Shown here one piece after another: positions 63,012 through 64,000 of a DNA stretch of 64,000 nucleotides. The stretch is from the NCBI GenBank assembly GCA_018831195.1, contig JAHJDP010000019.1, positions 1 through 64,000 of the forward strand. Reading direction: 5' to 3'. The notes beneath the pieces are model-generated. The model was given only the letters and a program-made list of their open reading frames with translations, was not told the origin of the DNA and searched no databases. Both the position numbers and the translations under genes were made by a program. Each line of letters starts with the position of its first letter. Position 1 is the first letter of the stretch. Source of the DNA: Candidatus Eisenbacteria bacterium. Its GTDB lineage: Bacteria; Eisenbacteria; RBG-16-71-46; CAIMUX01; JAHJDP01.

Positions 63012-64000
63012 ATGAAGGGGAAATACCGGGATCCGTCACGACGCGGCATATATTCCGATTTGGCGATCCGTCAAATACCGCGTTTGTTGTCGGTGACCGA
63101 CAGAGAAGAGTTTTCGCCTACCTATGGGTGCATGGACCGCGAATATTGGTTATGCCGCTCGACTGATTTTCCATCGAGTATTGCTCAATTCGGAATTCAG
63201 TCCCTGGCCCTTGTTTATGCGCATCCCTTTTCAAACAACCCATACCACCGCCATCCCAAAATTCTGAAAATCGTGCTTGCCGCCATGGATTACTGGATAA
63301 AAATTCAGAAGAACGACGGGTCATTCGATGAATTTTATCCCAATGAAAGGGGTTGGGCCGGTCCGACCGGGTTCCTTGTCTATGCCATGGCTAGAGCTTA
63401 TCGCGAGGTTGCGCCGTTGATGCCGGGCGACCTGCGGGATCGTTTTTTGAAAAGCCTTTCTAAGGCCGGACGATTTTTGGCCCGTTATGATGAACCGGGA
63501 GTGCTCGCAAACCACCATGCCATGGCGATTCTGCCGATTTATGAAGCCTACGATATTCTTGGTGAGCGGCAGCTGCTTGAAGGGTTCCATGACCGTCTCA
63601 ATGATTTTCTCGGTTATACCAACGAGGAAGGGTGGTGCCTGGAGTATGATGGGCCGGATCTGGGCTATCTTTCCGCCACCGTTTCCTTCTTGGAAAAATT
63701 GGGACGCTTATACAAAGATGATCGGCTGGAGGATGTTATCCTCCGCGCGGTTGAATTCTGCTCCTACTTCGTTTATCCCAATGGATTCTTCGCCGGGACC
63801 GTCAGCAGCCGGCAGACGGTTCATTTTTATCCCCATGGTTTTGAAATGCGAGCCGGCAGCGATCCGCTGGCCGCCGCCGTCGCCGAAGCGATGCTGGCTT
63901 CCTTGGGCGAGGGCAAGTTGGTACCTCCGGAGATCCAGGAGGACCGTTATTTCAAATACCGTATACCGGAATTCCTTGAGGCCTATCTGGATTATGCTCC
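63012..64000 (+). CDS. Alpha/alpha-toroid-like protein of unknown function (3' end outside window)
   Basis: An open frame from ATG 63012 to the right edge, 329 residues so far without a stop. AAGGA lies about 11 nt upstream. The N-terminus has TDREEFSPTYGCMDREYWL then CRSTDFPSSIAQF. A toroid-like set of helices follows: YWIKIQKNDGSFDEFYPNER, GWAGPTGFLVYAMARAYR, KAGRFLARYDEPGVLANHHA, WCLEYDGPDLGYLSATVSFL, then GFFAGTVSSRQTVHFYPHGF. This resembles heparinase- or glycosyl-hydrolase-like helical barrels acting on polysaccharides, but the catalytic part cannot be confirmed. It may belong to a sugar-processing locus beyond the edge. Confidence 0.7.
   Translation, partial: MKGKYRDPSRRGIYSDLAIRQIPRLLSVTDREEFSPTYGCMDREYWLCRSTDFPSSIAQFGIQSLALVYAHPFSNNPYHRHPKILKIVLAAMDYWIKIQKNDGSFDEFYPNERGWAGPTGFLVYAMARAYREVAPLMPGDLRDRFLKSLSKAGRFLARYDEPGVLANHHAMAILPIYEAYDILGERQLLEGFHDRLNDFLGYTNEEGWCLEYDGPDLGYLSATVSFLEKLGRLYKDDRLEDVILRAVEFCSYFVYPNGFFAGTVSSRQTVHFYPHGFEMRAGSDPLAAAVAEAMLASLGEGKLVPPEIQEDRYFKYRIPEFLEAYLDYA

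Noticed and set aside
1-64000. CRISPR array
   Set aside because: No regularly spaced identical repeats of 24-40 bp were noticed; the only short tandem array (14322-14403) has no unique spacers.

Overview
The window looks like a chromosomal segment of an uncultured Gram-negative bacterium. Several genes encode outer-membrane beta-barrels, lipoproteins with lipoboxes (plus an Lgt enzyme), a TonB-type protein and a MacAB-like exporter. Three large secreted proteins end in the same FlgD-like C-terminal module (WDGRxDxG...ASGIYFYxL). That module, with PKD, beta-helix, DNRLRE and VCBS-like secreted proteins, is typical of FCB-related candidate phyla such as Candidatus Eisenbacteria. This placement is inference from protein style; no rRNA is present.

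Layout. 1-300: tail of a transposase-like gene. 386-9017 (minus): an envelope module of OmpR-type regulator, HAMP histidine kinase, MacA-like adaptor, MacB-like ATPase and permease, a lipoprotein with three Spy/CpxP-like LxLSxxQ repeats, a CBM9-like lipoprotein with a Gly/Arg tail, and a beta-barrel. 9323-10855 (plus): a DUF6588-like outer-membrane protein and a lipoprotein. 10951-13807 (minus): a FIST sensor protein overlapping a hybrid kinase. 14166-14248: tRNA-Ser(UGA). 14449-18146 (plus): DNRLRE-like lipoprotein, outer-membrane protein, acyltransferase-3. 18181-22261 (minus): exported isochorismatase-like protein and a C10 protease/beta-helix/FlgD fusion. 22580-24800: an NTF2-like protein, a disrupted CBM9-like lipoprotein gene and decayed sequence.

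24801-30812: GNAT, ornithine-racemase-like enzyme, M20 deacylase and alanine racemase on the plus strand, facing a sodium/solute symporter on the minus strand; together they resemble an amino-acid racemisation or acyl-amino-acid pathway. 31057-34593: a PKD/beta-helix/FlgD protein flanked by 138-bp direct repeats that duplicate its promoter. 34745-39731: MgtE-like channel, cyclase-family hydrolase, SWIB-domain protein, nitrilase-family amidase and a glutamine synthetase without the adenylylation motif.

39851-48993: VCBS-like secreted protein, membrane protein, HEAT-cyclophilin fusion, M16 protease and peptidase T. 49137-56750: multi-PAS kinase, purine permease, TonB-like protein, M28-PDZ lipoprotein. 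56759-64000: a lipoprotein, a divergent transketolase, a beta-barrel, an HNH nuclease, Lgt, and a partial toroid-fold gene that runs off the right edge.

The strongest candidates for an undescribed system are the two-component/MacAB/triple-Spy/lipoprotein locus and the GNAT-racemase-deacylase-racemase-symporter locus.
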